Assembly: GCA_016235815.1 (NCBI GenBank)
Contig: JACRIM010000017.1
Span: forward strand, 62,001 to 126,000
Source of the DNA: Planctomycetota bacterium
GTDB lineage: Bacteria > Planctomycetota > Phycisphaerae > UBA1845 > UTPLA1
Direction: 5' to 3'
Length of the DNA: 64,000 nt
The first letter of the stretch is position 1. Every line of letters begins with the position of its first letter. Below are positions 17,011 through 26,011 of the stretch, piece after piece. Both the position numbers and the translations under genes were made by a program. The notes beneath the pieces were generated by a model that worked only from the letters and a program-made list of their open reading frames with translations, was not told the origin of the DNA and did no database searches.

Positions 17011-17259
17011 GAGGCGTGCTCCTTTCCCAGCGCGCGGACCCGGATTGACCGAGTCGGGCGAGGGCGCGAGGTTCATCGCGAATCGACCTTCGTACCTAGG
17101 TCGGTTCACGCGACAGGAGGGTCCAAAAGTTCGTCCCGGAGCGCCGGGGTTCCCCTTCAAGTACCTATATGATAACGATCCGCTAACTGTCCTTGGGGGG
17201 TTTGGAGCCGATAACCACAAAAATGCCCGGGCTGGTCAACGGGAGTGCAAACGGAGGAA

Positions 17260-20200
17260 TCAGCCCTTTCGTCGTCCGCCCCCTTGAGCGACGGGTGACG
17301 CCTGCTTCGGAGTGCCCATGTCCTGTCTACGAAACAGGTTACGCAGAATCCGGATCAGCGTATCGCCGTGCCAGTAGTTTTCCGGCAGGCGCCAATGCAG
17401 CGTCCGGCCATCCGGCACACGGATCGACCCCTTGCTCCCCGCGAAGAGCGGTTCAATTTTCTTGATCTCCCCATCGATGTGGAAGATGAGATCCGGCTCC
17501 TTGCGGATGATGTTGCGGATGTTCCACGCCGCAGCCCGCACGCGGATGTCGGTGAGCGTCAAAAGCGTGTCCACGATCTCGGGGTATCGCCCATAGGCAT
17601 CAACCAAATCGGCTGCGAGTTGTTCCACATCCTGCGGCGTTCGACAGGCCGCCACGCGCCGGTAACACTCCATGCGTTGCCGGTCGGATGCAATGAAACT
17701 TCGCGGGATGTACGCCTCAACATTGAGGTCGAGATGCACGGCAACGCGTTCTCTCGTGGCGTCGCCGCGCATGCGTTTGACGCTTTGTTCAAGTAGCTGG
17801 CAATACAACTCATAACCGATCGCCGCGATGTTGCCCGATTGCTCAGGCCCGAGGATGTTGCCCGCGCCGCGAATCTCCAGATCGCGCATGGCGATGCGAA
17901 ACCCCGCGCCGAGTTCGCTGAATTGTTCGATGGCCTTCATTCGCCGGGCTGCCGTGCTCGTGAGTGGTCGATCGGGGCTGAGCAGCAGATAACAATAGGC
18001 ATGGTGCTTGTATCGCCCCACGCGCCCGCGCAATTGATGAAGATCGGCCAGGCCGAACATATCCGCACGATCGATGAAGATCGTATTCGCGCTGGGAATG
18101 TCGAGTCCCGATTCAATGATGGATGTGCAGACAAGCACGTCGGCCTCGCGATGCGTGAATTTGAGCATGACATCCTCAAGTTCGTCGCCATGCATCTGCC
18201 CGTGGCCGATCAGATAGCGTGCGCCGGGCACCAGGCGCGCCAATCGATCCGCCACGCCCTGAATTGAATGCACCCGGTTGTGGACGAAGAAGACCTGCCC
18301 GTCGCGATTCAGTTCACGGTTGATCGCCTCGCGGATCATCTCATCATTCCACGAGCAAACCTGAGTTGAAATCGCCCGGCGATCCATCGGCGGTGTAGCC
18401 AAGCTGGAAATATCGCGCAATCCGATCATCGCCATGTGCAGGGTGCGGGGAATCGGCGTTGCCGAAAGCGTCAGCACATCGACGGTCGATCGCAGGTGTT
18501 TGAGCCGCTCTTTGTGTTCGACGCCGAATCGTTGTTCCTCGTCGACAATCACCAACCCCAGGTCGGCGAAACCTACATCCTTCGAAAGCAGCCGATGCGT
18601 GCCGATCAGAATGTCGATGTGCCCCTTCTTCGCCGCCGCGAGGATCGTCTTTTGCTCCTTGGTCGAGCGATAGCGGTTGATGCACTCCACCTTGAACGGA
18701 TATCCCGACAGACGCTCGTTGAATGTGCGGTGATGTTGATCGGCCAACACCGTTGTCGGCACCAGCACGGCCACTTGTTTGCCGTACTCAATCGCCTTGA
18801 ATGCCGCTCGCATCGCCAGTTCCGTCTTGCCATACCCCACGTCGCCGCAGAGAAGCCGATCCATCGGTCGCGGCCGGGCCATGTCATTCTTGATCTCGCG
18901 TACCGCGGTGACCTGATCGGGCGTCGGCGTGTAGAGAAATGCGTTGTCGAACTCCATTTGCCACGTGGTATCCTGCGGATAGGCGATGCCGGGCTGGGAT
19001 TCACGTGCCGCCTGAATGCGCAGCAAGTCGTCCGCCAGATCGGTAATCGCCTCTTCGACCTTTTGCTTTGTCGACTGCCATCGCGTGCCGCCGAGCTTGG
19101 ACAGCGTGGGTCGCGTCCCTCGCGCACCGATGTATTTCTGAACGAGGTCAATCTGTGTCACCGGCACGTGCATGGTCGCGTCGTCGGCGAATTTGAGCGT
19201 GAGATATTCCTCGCTCTTTCGGGCATCGCCGCCCTTGGCCATCGTGCGCATGCCCATGTAGCGGGCGATACCGTGCAGCACGTGCACGACATAATCACCT
19301 TCCTGTAAATCGAGAAACGACTCGATCGGCCGGCCCGCGGCGACCTTGCGCATCCGGCGTTTCTGGCTGTAACGGCGGAAGACTTCGTGATGCGCGACGA
19401 CCGTAACGGCCCGCTCGGATGCGTTGTTCGTCGGCGTCCAGATGAATCCGCTGTGAATCAGCCCCACCTGAGTCCGGACGCGCCCTCCTTCGTTCGCAGG
19501 TCGACCGTCCTGCGTGACGACCTGTTCGATCAATTCGCGGAGCCGATCCTCCTCCCCCTGATTATCGCAATAAACGACCGTGGACCGCTCGCCCGCCATC
19601 GTGAGAAGTTGCCGGATCGCGTCCGTCGCCTTCGTCTCGAACGGCGGCAGCGAAGCGCATCGAAGGCTGACGGTCTGTGAATCCGGCACCGTCGCGCTCG
19701 GAAACCGACTCACATGCAACCGCGAAAACGCCTCAAAGTTTTGATAGACCGCCTCCACCGGATAGTGCCCCACCGGGTTGCCGATGCGATTCAGCACTGC
19801 CCGGCCGATCTCCTGGATTTCAACCGGCTCCAAAAGCACCACGACCGTGTTCGCAGGCAGAAACGATGAGAAGTGCGTTGTCTCGCTCGGCTTCAGTCGC
19901 CCCGCATCCGGCGGCAGCGTGATCCGCACCGAATCCACGGTTCGCGCTGACCGCTGCGTGCCCACTTCGAATTGTCGAATGGACTCGATCTGATCGCCGA
20001 AGAATTCAATGCGCACCGGATCGGTGTCCGGCGACCAGAACACATCGAGGATGCCGCCGCGCAGGGCGAAGTCCCCCGGTTCCTCCACCTGGTCGAGCCG
20101 CTCAAATCCGCGCTCGACCAGATATTCCGCAATGCGCTCTGGATCAATCGTCTGCCCCACCTTGAGCGAGCGACTGTGCGCGTTCAGGCTCTCCACCGTG

Positions 20201-20604
20201 GGCACTGGCTGGATCAGCGCCTGAATCCCCGCCGTCACCATCGGCGGCGGTTCACCCTTCGACGGTTGATCGCACCATTGCAATAACCGCAGACACAACC
20301 GTGCCCGCTCCGCGCCGATATCGGCCGCTCCAACACCCTCCCCGGGCAGCGTCTCAAACGCCGGCATGAGATCCGGCGCCCGACCTGTCATCGTCTCGAT
20401 GTCGTCGATGGCCTCGTCGGCCTGGTCGGAATGAGCAGTAAGAACGAGCAACGGGCGTTGAAGGGTATCGGCGAGAAGTCCCGCCAAAATCGGCGCAGAC
20501 GATCCCCACAGCCCGGTTGCCGCAAGGGGGGTCGCGGTCGCGCCGAGCCTGGTCGCCAGATCCCTGACGGTCGGATCCGTCACGATCGCATCCGACACCT
20601 GCAC
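17260..20604 (-). CDS. mfd: Transcription-repair coupling factor Mfd
   Basis: An 1,114-residue DNA translocase that removes stalled RNA polymerase and recruits UvrA. The UvrB-like N-terminal module spans about 1-340 (ALRGGILDVFW, IRIEFFGDQIESIR-like). The RNA-polymerase-interacting domain is near 430-490 (LQEGDYVVHVLHGIARY). The RecG-like motor has Walker A GDVGYGKTE (587-595) and DEEQ (688-691), plus the later motifs TLSATPIPRTL and IDRADMFGLADLHQLRGRVGR. The C-terminal TRCF domain is near 970-1070. Full length. The start is GTG with no ribosome-binding site, but a TATAAT lies six bases upstream, suggesting a leaderless message. It is divergent from a ferredoxin gene. Confidence 0.97.
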   Translation of the reverse strand: MQVSDAIVTDPTVRDLATRLGATATPLAATGLWGSSAPILAGLLADTLQRPLLVLTAHSDQADEAIDDIETMTGRAPDLMPAFETLPGEGVGAADIGAERARLCLRLLQWCDQPSKGEPPPMVTAGIQALIQPVPTVESLNAHSRSLKVGQTIDPERIAEYLVERGFERLDQVEEPGDFALRGGILDVFWSPDTDPVRIEFFGDQIESIRQFEVGTQRSARTVDSVRITLPPDAGRLKPSETTHFSSFLPANTVVVLLEPVEIQEIGRAVLNRIGNPVGHYPVEAVYQNFEAFSRLHVSRFPSATVPDSQTVSLRCASLPPFETKATDAIRQLLTMAGERSTVVYCDNQGEEDRLRELIEQVVTQDGRPANEGGRVRTQVGLIHSGFIWTPTNNASERAVTVVAHHEVFRRYSQKRRMRKVAAGRPIESFLDLQEGDYVVHVLHGIARYMGMRTMAKGGDARKSEEYLTLKFADDATMHVPVTQIDLVQKYIGARGTRPTLSKLGGTRWQSTKQKVEEAITDLADDLLRIQAARESQPGIAYPQDTTWQMEFDNAFLYTPTPDQVTAVREIKNDMARPRPMDRLLCGDVGYGKTELAMRAAFKAIEYGKQVAVLVPTTVLADQHHRTFNERLSGYPFKVECINRYRSTKEQKTILAAAKKGHIDILIGTHRLLSKDVGFADLGLVIVDEEQRFGVEHKERLKHLRSTVDVLTLSATPIPRTLHMAMIGLRDISSLATPPMDRRAISTQVCSWNDEMIREAINRELNRDGQVFFVHNRVHSIQGVADRLARLVPGARYLIGHGQMHGDELEDVMLKFTHREADVLVCTSIIESGLDIPSANTIFIDRADMFGLADLHQLRGRVGRYKHHAYCYLLLSPDRPLTSTAARRMKAIEQFSELGAGFRIAMRDLEIRGAGNILGPEQSGNIAAIGYELYCQLLEQSVKRMRGDATRERVAVHLDLNVEAYIPRSFIASDRQRMECYRRVAACRTPQDVEQLAADLVDAYGRYPEIVDTLLTLTDIRVRAAAWNIRNIIRKEPDLIFHIDGEIKKIEPLFAGSKGSIRVPDGRTLHWRLPENYWHGDTLIRILRNLFRRQDMGTPKQASPVAQGGGRRKG

Positions 20605-20610
20605 GTCGCG

Positions 20611-20616
20611 ATTATA
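20611..20616 (-). promoter_or_regulatory. Candidate -10 box of mfd (leaderless start)
   Basis: On the minus strand TATAAT ends six bases before the GTG start of mfd. With the usual spacing transcription would begin at the G of the start codon. No clear -35 element is seen at 16-18 bases, and no Shine-Dalgarno sequence fits, which is consistent with leaderless translation. Confidence 0.45.
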
Positions 20617-20670
20617 TCCGCCTCGCAGGGTTGTGGGATGCCGATGCGACTATGATGCTGCGGAGTTTCT

Positions 20671-20931
20671 ATGGCCTACGTCATCGCTCAACCCTGCATC
20701 GGCGTCAAAGACACCGCCTGCGTCATAGTCTGCCCGGTGGACTGCATCCACCCGACCAAGGACGAGCGCGACCACGGCGATGAGGAAATGCTCTACATCG
20801 ACCCGGCCGTCTGCATCGACTGCGGGCTGTGCGTGGATGAATGCCCGGTGAAGGCGATCTTTCCCGAGCATGAGCTTCCAGAGGAGTGGAAACACTTCAC
20901 GAAGATCAACGCGGAGTACTACGGGCGCTAG
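20671..20931 (+). CDS. Seven-iron ferredoxin (3Fe-4S and 4Fe-4S)
   Basis: An 86-residue electron carrier, with GGAG five bases before the ATG. Cluster cysteines are C9, C17 and C21 (C-x7-C-x3-C-P) and then C48, C51, C54 and C58 (CIDCGLCVDECP). In the Azotobacter FdI scheme C9, C17 and C58 hold the 3Fe cluster and C21, C48, C51 and C54 the 4Fe cluster. The non-ligand cysteine found in many relatives just after the first is replaced (CIGV). The tail PEEWKHFTKINAEYY matches the FdxA type. It is divergent from mfd and convergent with the sigma factor gene across a shared terminator. The partner enzyme is unknown. Confidence 0.93.
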   Translation: MAYVIAQPCIGVKDTACVIVCPVDCIHPTKDERDHGDEEMLYIDPAVCIDCGLCVDECPVKAIFPEHELPEEWKHFTKINAEYYGR

Positions 20932-20960
20932 AACCCGGCTCGACCGTCGCGCAATGAAAA

Positions 20961-20985
20961 GGCCCGCCGAGTGACTCGACGGGCC
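20961..20985. terminator. Bidirectional terminator between ferredoxin and sigma factor genes
   Basis: GGCCCGCCGAG pairs with CTCGACGGGCC around a three-base loop, with one mismatch. Read on the minus strand it is followed by TTTTCATTG, and on the plus strand by GTCTCATTTT, so it can stop both converging transcripts. Confidence 0.82.
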
Positions 20986-21020
20986 GTCTCATTTTGGCGC
21001 TTTCTCGAAACAGCGGCGTC

Positions 21021-22013
21021 TTAGGCCGCGAGGAAGTCGTCTTGCAGCTTCTCCCGAAGCTTCGCCAGGGCGCGGTTCTGGATCTGTCGCACTCGCTCTT
21101 TGGTCACGCCGATCATCATGCCGACCTGTTCGAGCGTCTTCGGCTCGACCGGCTGCTCGATCGTCGCGATCTGCCCGAGGGCGAACCGCGCCTGGAGAAC
21201 CTTGTATTCCACTTCGTTGAGGTCCGCCGTGTTGGTCTGGAGGATGCCGCGAAGCTCCTCGACGCAGGAGACTTCGATGTCTTCGCGCTGCAATTCGAGG
21301 TAGTCGCTCTTCTCCAACGCCGGATCAAAGTCCGTCGGGAACCGGCTGCGATAGCGGCTCGATCGCATGGCCACGCGGCTGAAGCTCTTGAGGATCGCGC
21401 GGCAGGCATAGGTGCTGAACTTGAAGCCGCGGCCGCAGTCGAACTTATCGACGCTGCGGAGCAACGCCATGTTGCCCTCGCTGATCAATTCAGCGTAGTC
21501 AACATTGCCGAGCCGCGTTCGCTTGGCCATGGCGAGCACGAGCGGGAGGTTGGCCTGCACGATTTCGCATCGCGCGGCGACGGCCTGCTCGTGCCACCAT
21601 AGCAATTCCTGAGAGGCCCGCGCGGTCAGGCGCTTTCCAATGAAGGCGTCCAAGAGACGGGCCATTCGATACCGGGCATAGTTCAACCGGAGGAAGAGCC
21701 GAAGCTCCTGCGAGCCGGTGAGGGTGGATTTGTGGATTTCAGCGTCGATCGTCTGTTCGCGAATCTCGGAGCTGTTGCACCAGGGGCGAATCGACTGCTC
21801 GCCGCCAACGGCCTTGCCAAAGAGTTCCTTGGCGGTCTTCGCCTTCGCAAACGCCGGGTGCTTTTGATAGTCGTACGGTTCCGAGAGGATTCGATTCAGG
21901 CGTTCACGATCCTCGGACTGGAACTTCGCCAGTACGGACGGGGTCGGCAAATGGGCCGTCGGTCGTGGTGCAACGCTGGGGTTGACATCATTCGGTCGGC
22001 TGTCCGGTGCCAT
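21021..22013 (-). CDS. RNA polymerase sigma factor, sigma-70 family, atypical
   Basis: A 330-residue sigma factor; the start at 22013 has GGGAG about nine bases upstream. The N-terminal third lacks a recognisable region 1.1. Region 2 is clear (IVQANLPLVLAMAKR, ELISEGNMALLRSVDKFD, GFKFSTYACRAILKSFSR). Region 4 is typical (TLEQVGMMIGVTKERVRQIQNRALAKLREKL). Only about 50 residues lie between them, so region 3 seems shortened or absent. The region 2.3 stretch, normally STYATWWIRQ, reads STYACRAILK, lacking both tryptophans used in promoter melting. This suggests an alternative factor with its own promoter set, though the region 4 helix resembles housekeeping types. It shares a terminator with the ferredoxin gene. 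Confidence 0.9.
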   Translation of the reverse strand: MAPDSRPNDVNPSVAPRPTAHLPTPSVLAKFQSEDRERLNRILSEPYDYQKHPAFAKAKTAKELFGKAVGGEQSIRPWCNSSEIREQTIDAEIHKSTLTGSQELRLFLRLNYARYRMARLLDAFIGKRLTARASQELLWWHEQAVAARCEIVQANLPLVLAMAKRTRLGNVDYAELISEGNMALLRSVDKFDCGRGFKFSTYACRAILKSFSRVAMRSSRYRSRFPTDFDPALEKSDYLELQREDIEVSCVEELRGILQTNTADLNEVEYKVLQARFALGQIATIEQPVEPKTLEQVGMMIGVTKERVRQIQNRALAKLREKLQDDFLAA

Positions 22014-22541
22014 AGCATCTGACTCCCGCGACCTCCAAGGGTCGCAATTCAGATGGCTCAGGTCCGAAAGTGCGCGGTGGGGAACGGGCCACATGATCCA
22101 ACGGATCAATCAGTGGCCGACCGTCGGGCCTGATTCCTTTCGAGCTTCGTCTCATCCGGGCAAGCTGGAAGTCGCTCTCACTTCTTCCGCCCGGATTCAG
22201 GGCCTGTCTGCTACACGACCCTTGGGGGGAGGCTTTAGCAAAAACTGTCAAGTCGAATATAGCACAGGATCGCAACTAGGCAAATTATGGCTAACGATAA
22301 AATGTTTCAGCAAATAATGGGCTTGTTCTCGGCCGCTCATAAGTCCAGTAATGGCAATCTGATATGAAAGGTGCCGTCGCAAACATTTTGGGAACTTTTT
22401 TATGCAACAACATCTGTAACAAGACGCGTAAGTCTTTATATTGACAAATGCCGCTATCTGGCCACATTGTGAGGTTTTTCACATGGGTACTTTTCGGGCG
22501 AATATACCCAGTCCTGTGCAATGGCCCACAGCTAACCGGCA
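22014..22541. other. Intergenic region, 528 bases, A+T-rich
   Basis: Lies between the sigma factor start and the 3' end of the receiver-like gene. The part from about 22230 to 22480 is clearly A+T-rich. On the minus strand TATATT near 22255, with a TTGCCT 16 bases upstream, is a weak promoter candidate for the sigma gene. A plus-strand TTGACA at 22441 has no matching -10. The only long frame here has no start signal or family look. I see no structured RNA I can name. Confidence 0.45.
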
Positions 22542-22925
22542 TTATCCCTTGGGAGACAGGTATTTTCTGAGAAGTTCCGCAGTTTTTGGGTCTGCAACGT
22601 CCGCCTTGCCGAACCCCGGTTCACCCCCGGCCGCCACGCTCGCCTGCTGTGCGTCCCCATAGTTGCTGATCATCATCATGGGTGTTCCTTTCAGCGCCGG
22701 GTCCGCTTTCGCCTTCCGCAACAGTTCAATCCCTTCGCTGCCATCAGCAAAGACGAGTCGATTGAAAAGCACCAAGGCGTATGGTCGCTCGCGCATCTTC
22801 GTCAGCGCATCCTCAACAAACATCACCCGGTCGATCCGCACGTCGAAGTGCTTCGTGAGCATCCCGCGGATCATCGCGTGGTCCGGATCGCAGTTTCCAA
22901 CGTCCAACAACCAGGTCTCTGCCAT
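22542..22925 (-). CDS. Stand-alone receiver-like protein without the phospho-acceptor aspartate
   Basis: A 127-residue single-domain protein with the order of a CheY-type receiver: hydrophobic first strand (TWLLDVGNCD, with D for the acidic pocket), third strand ALVLFNR, MMMISNYGD, and the conserved lysine in GFGKADV. Where the phospho-acceptor should be (LxxLD) the sequence reads LVLFNR, with N instead of D. It is therefore probably a pseudo-receiver regulated by something other than phosphorylation. No output domain or kinase is adjacent; the divergent neighbour is an aminotransferase. The start MAETWLL at 22925 is preferred over an upstream start at 22940. Confidence 0.78.
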   Translation of the reverse strand: MAETWLLDVGNCDPDHAMIRGMLTKHFDVRIDRVMFVEDALTKMRERPYALVLFNRLVFADGSEGIELLRKAKADPALKGTPMMMISNYGDAQQASVAAGGEPGFGKADVADPKTAELLRKYLSPKG

Positions 22926-23030
22926 CGTCGAAATCCCCAAGCCACGCCCTTTGCCCGTCGATAAGGCGTGGAGTAGATTCTAACGGCCCACGCCGATGCG
23001 TGGTTGCGTCGATCCCAACGGTCCAGGCAT

Positions 23031-24215
23031 ATGAAACTCTCCCAGCGTGTCACCCATCTCGACGAGGCCGCGACGCTCGCGGTCGCCGCAAAGGCCGCGG
23101 CACTGAAGCGCCAGGGCGTCGATGTCGTCGCCTTCGGTGCGGGCGAACCAGACTTTGATACCCCCGACCGAATCAAGGCCGCGGTCAATCGCGCCCTCGC
23201 CGCCGGCCACACCGGCTATGCCAAGCCGACCAGTGGCATCCCCGAGGCCCGTGCTGCGGTGTGTGAGAAGTTCCGCCGCGACAACAATCTCACTTATTCG
23301 CCCGACGAGGTCATCATCACGGTCGGCGGCAAGGAAGCGCTCTTTCTCGCCTTCGCCTCGCTGATCGATCCGGGCGACGAGGTGATCCTGCCAGTTCCCT
23401 ATTGGGTGAGCTTTGCGGAGCAGATCAAACTGTGCGGCGGCAAGGTGGTCGCGATTCAAGGCACCGATTCCAACGGCCTTCGCCTGACCCCCAGCCAAAT
23501 CGCCAACGCCATCACCCCGCGGACGCGCGTGTTCGTCTTCAACAGCCCCTCCAACCCCGGCGGCTTCTCCTATTCACCGGCCGAGGTGCGGGCCATCGCT
23601 GATGTCCTCAAGGGCCGCGACATCATTACTTTCGCCGACGAAATGTATGACCGCCTGCTTTATGGCGCGCACCGCGACTATCTGAGCTTTGCAGCCATCA
23701 GTGCCGAGACGCGTGAAAAGACCATCACGTTTAACGCGGCAAGCAAGACCTACGCCATGACCGGCTGGCGCGTCGGTTTCGCGGCCGGCCCACTGGCGAT
23801 CATCAAGGGCATGGCCAAACTTCAGACGCACACCACCAGCGGCACCGCGACGTTCATCCAACATGCACTCGTCGAGGCCCTGACCGGCGACCAATCCGAG
23901 GTCGAACAAATGCGCCGGGCCTTCGAAGAGCGCGGCGCGCGAATGTTCGATCGAATCAGCCGACTGCGCGATGTGACCTGCGTGAAACCGACCGGTGCGT
24001 TCTACTGTTTCCCAAATGTGTCAGCGACCTACGCCCGCCTCGGCGTTAAGAACTCCGCCGACTTCTGTACGCTGGCTTTGGAAAAGGCTCACGTCGCCAT
24101 GGTGCCCGGCGTTGCCTTCGGCATGGACACCCACGTGCGACTCTCATTCGCAACCGACATGGCGAGCATTGACAAGGGGCTGGATCGTCTGGAAACGCTG
24201 ATCGGCGTGCGGTAG
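23031..24215 (+). CDS. Class I/II PLP-dependent aminotransferase (aspartate aminotransferase type)
   Basis: A 394-residue fold-type I aminotransferase. The N-terminus MKLSQRVTHLDEAATLAVAAKAAALKRQGVDVVAFGAGEPDFDTP is the signature of the AspC subgroup Ib. Later landmarks are TGYAKPTSGIPEARAA, FNSPSNPGG, DEMYDRLLYG, the cofactor lysine in NAASKTYAMTGWRVG, and the carboxylate-binding arginine in VRLSFAT. The likely reaction is aspartate plus 2-oxoglutarate to oxaloacetate plus glutamate, though prephenate-type activity occurs in this group. The start at 23031 matches the family N-terminus. Convergent with the methyltransferase gene 22 bases downstream. Confidence 0.93.
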   Translation: MKLSQRVTHLDEAATLAVAAKAAALKRQGVDVVAFGAGEPDFDTPDRIKAAVNRALAAGHTGYAKPTSGIPEARAAVCEKFRRDNNLTYSPDEVIITVGGKEALFLAFASLIDPGDEVILPVPYWVSFAEQIKLCGGKVVAIQGTDSNGLRLTPSQIANAITPRTRVFVFNSPSNPGGFSYSPAEVRAIADVLKGRDIITFADEMYDRLLYGAHRDYLSFAAISAETREKTITFNAASKTYAMTGWRVGFAAGPLAIIKGMAKLQTHTTSGTATFIQHALVEALTGDQSEVEQMRRAFEERGARMFDRISRLRDVTCVKPTGAFYCFPNVSATYARLGVKNSADFCTLALEKAHVAMVPGVAFGMDTHVRLSFATDMASIDKGLDRLETLIGVR

Positions 24216-24237
24216 TACGAACCCCGCAAGACTCAAT

Positions 24238-25023
24238 TCACGATTCTCGACAGCCGACGACCGCGTTGAAGAGGCCGTGTCGTTCGATCGGTTGCACCCG
24301 TAGCCCGGCTCGCTTCATCGTCCCGGCGAGATGTCGGAAATGCGGATATCGAAGCGTCGTGAGAAGCGTGTTGTATTTCTCGGGGAAGTAATACCCCCGT
24401 CCACGCCACGACGCCGGCAGGACGGTTCGCTTGAACAGATCCCATCGAACGCGCCATCCGTGCCGCGAGTGCCGCTCCTTATCAACGATGATCAACGCCC
24501 CGCCCGGCGCAAGCCATTGACTCGCCTTCCGTAGCCATTCGTCGTCCTGGTGCTTCCGCAGATGACAGAACACCTCGACGAAGAAGACGACGTCATACGA
24601 GGAATCGGGCGTGAGCGATTCAAAGTCAGCCACGACCGCCCGGCTGCCCACCCGATTTCCGATCCGCCGATTGCACGATTGAACACACGGCGGGGCGAAG
24701 TCGAGTCCGAGGTACTCCATCGGCACCTGATTCTCATCAGATGCCGCCAACAAATACTCGGCCCAGTTTCCAACGCCGCACCCAACCTCAAGAACGCGCA
24801 CCCGTCGGCCGGTAGCGCGGTGTCGCGCCTCAATCGCATTCACCACCGTCCGGCGAACGATCTCACAAAGCGGTTGTGACGGCCGCGACCGGTCGAAATC
24901 GGCATGGAGATCGACGAATTGTTCGCGAATCAGCGCCCGGCGTTGTTCATCGCGCGAACGTGGCGCAAGCGGTGCTCGCTTGCGTGTCGGATTGGCCGGT
25001 AGAGTTGCTATTGAAGGCGGCAT
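24238..25023 (-). CDS. Class I SAM-dependent methyltransferase
   Basis: A 261-residue protein with GAGG seven bases before the ATG. Residues about 75-185 form the Rossmann methyltransferase core: motif I VLEVGCGVGNWAEYL, acidic YLGLDF at the end of strand 2, VVADFESLTPDSSYDVVFFVEVFCHL for motifs II/III, and LAPGGALIIVDKE. The C-terminal part (about 190-255, rich in aromatic and basic residues) probably binds the substrate. It resembles UbiE/type-11 small-molecule methyltransferases, but no substrate can be named. Confidence 0.88.
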   Translation of the reverse strand: MPPSIATLPANPTRKRAPLAPRSRDEQRRALIREQFVDLHADFDRSRPSQPLCEIVRRTVVNAIEARHRATGRRVRVLEVGCGVGNWAEYLLAASDENQVPMEYLGLDFAPPCVQSCNRRIGNRVGSRAVVADFESLTPDSSYDVVFFVEVFCHLRKHQDDEWLRKASQWLAPGGALIIVDKERHSRHGWRVRWDLFKRTVLPASWRGRGYYFPEKYNTLLTTLRYPHFRHLAGTMKRAGLRVQPIERHGLFNAVVGCRES

Positions 25024-25171
25024 GGTCTGTCCTCAAGGTGGTGTCGCGTATACGTCGCGCGATAATACCTTGAAGATCGACGATTTTCGGTGCTGACCCG
25101 AACGGGTGCCGACGCCGACAACAGCGATCGGCGAAGTTTGCGCCTTCTGGATAGAGCCGCCCACACGCGGG

Positions 25172-25909
25172 CTATTCCGCCGACGCCGTCTTGGCTTCGC
25201 TCGGCCGCCATGCGATTTCCATGGCCGCCTGTTGCACATCCATGGCGAGCGTCGCATTGCCGCCGCCCGACGCCTGCACGTCGATGCGACCCGCAAGCAC
25301 GAGGTAATACCCGCGATCCGGTTCGAAGCGTGCATCGAACACGATGTCGTGCGTGTCGGTGTGTGAAGTCGGCCCCTTCATAAGCGTGCTCGTTGCGACA
25401 TCTTCCGCCTTGATCGTCAGCCCGACGGAATCCTTGATGAAGAATCGAAGCGCCGATTTGCCGGTCGTCTCTATGCCGTGTGAATCAGTTGACGGGCCGC
25501 TGGTGGATTGCGTCTGAGCGAGGCGCAGTTTTAGTTTCACGGACGCATCGAGCGGTCCGCCGGTGGTGTTGTCAAACGTGTAACCAATCTGAAATTCCGC
25601 CCACGCGGATCCACCGTCGCCGGCCTGCGCCGCGCATCGGGCGCCATCCTTGCCGACAAGCGCCGCCTCGCCACGGGCCGTACCCGTCTGCCCGGAGTTG
25701 AACGAGGAATAATTGAACGCCTCCGCCGTGGGGACGACGAGCGATCCCTTGCCCGCGACGGCGCGATCCACGTCGGGCCGTTCGCTGGCAGGTTTTTTGA
25801 CGACCATGGTGGTGTCGCCTTCGCCGCAGCCAAGGCCCATGAACGTCGGTACGAGGCAAAGGTAGGACAGGGAGGCAAGACGCAACGAGAGTGTTCGGTT
25901 GGTGGCCAT
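25172..25909 (-). CDS. Putative lipoprotein, unknown function
   Basis: A 245-residue protein with a signal peptide and the lipobox-like MGLGC at about residues 24-28, so it is probably lipid-anchored. The body looks all-beta: FNYSSFNSGQTGTARGEAAL, AWAEFQIGYTFDN, ASVKLKLRLAQTQS, GYYLVLAGRIDVQASG, ATLAMDVQQAAMEIAW. The alternation and the AWAEFQIGY and RGYYLVLAGRID stretches suggest a jelly-roll or lipocalin-like carrier, but no family is recognised. It is a single gene between the methyltransferase and Hsp20 genes, on the opposite strand from the latter. Confidence 0.68.
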   Translation of the reverse strand: MATNRTLSLRLASLSYLCLVPTFMGLGCGEGDTTMVVKKPASERPDVDRAVAGKGSLVVPTAEAFNYSSFNSGQTGTARGEAALVGKDGARCAAQAGDGGSAWAEFQIGYTFDNTTGGPLDASVKLKLRLAQTQSTSGPSTDSHGIETTGKSALRFFIKDSVGLTIKAEDVATSTLMKGPTSHTDTHDIVFDARFEPDRGYYLVLAGRIDVQASGGGNATLAMDVQQAAMEIAWRPSEAKTASAE

Positions 25910-26011
25910 GATGGTGGCTCAGCCTACGGCGCGAATCGGGCGGAGTAAAGCGTCCTAAGCGGGAAGGGCGGGTATGATAGTCCCCGGCCTTCTTTGCAAC
26001 AGGAGCGTGTT

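Noticed and set aside
22291-22542. 83-codon minus-strand frame in the A+T-rich spacer
   Set aside because: No ribosome-binding site, no family similarity, and atypical composition; more likely non-coding.
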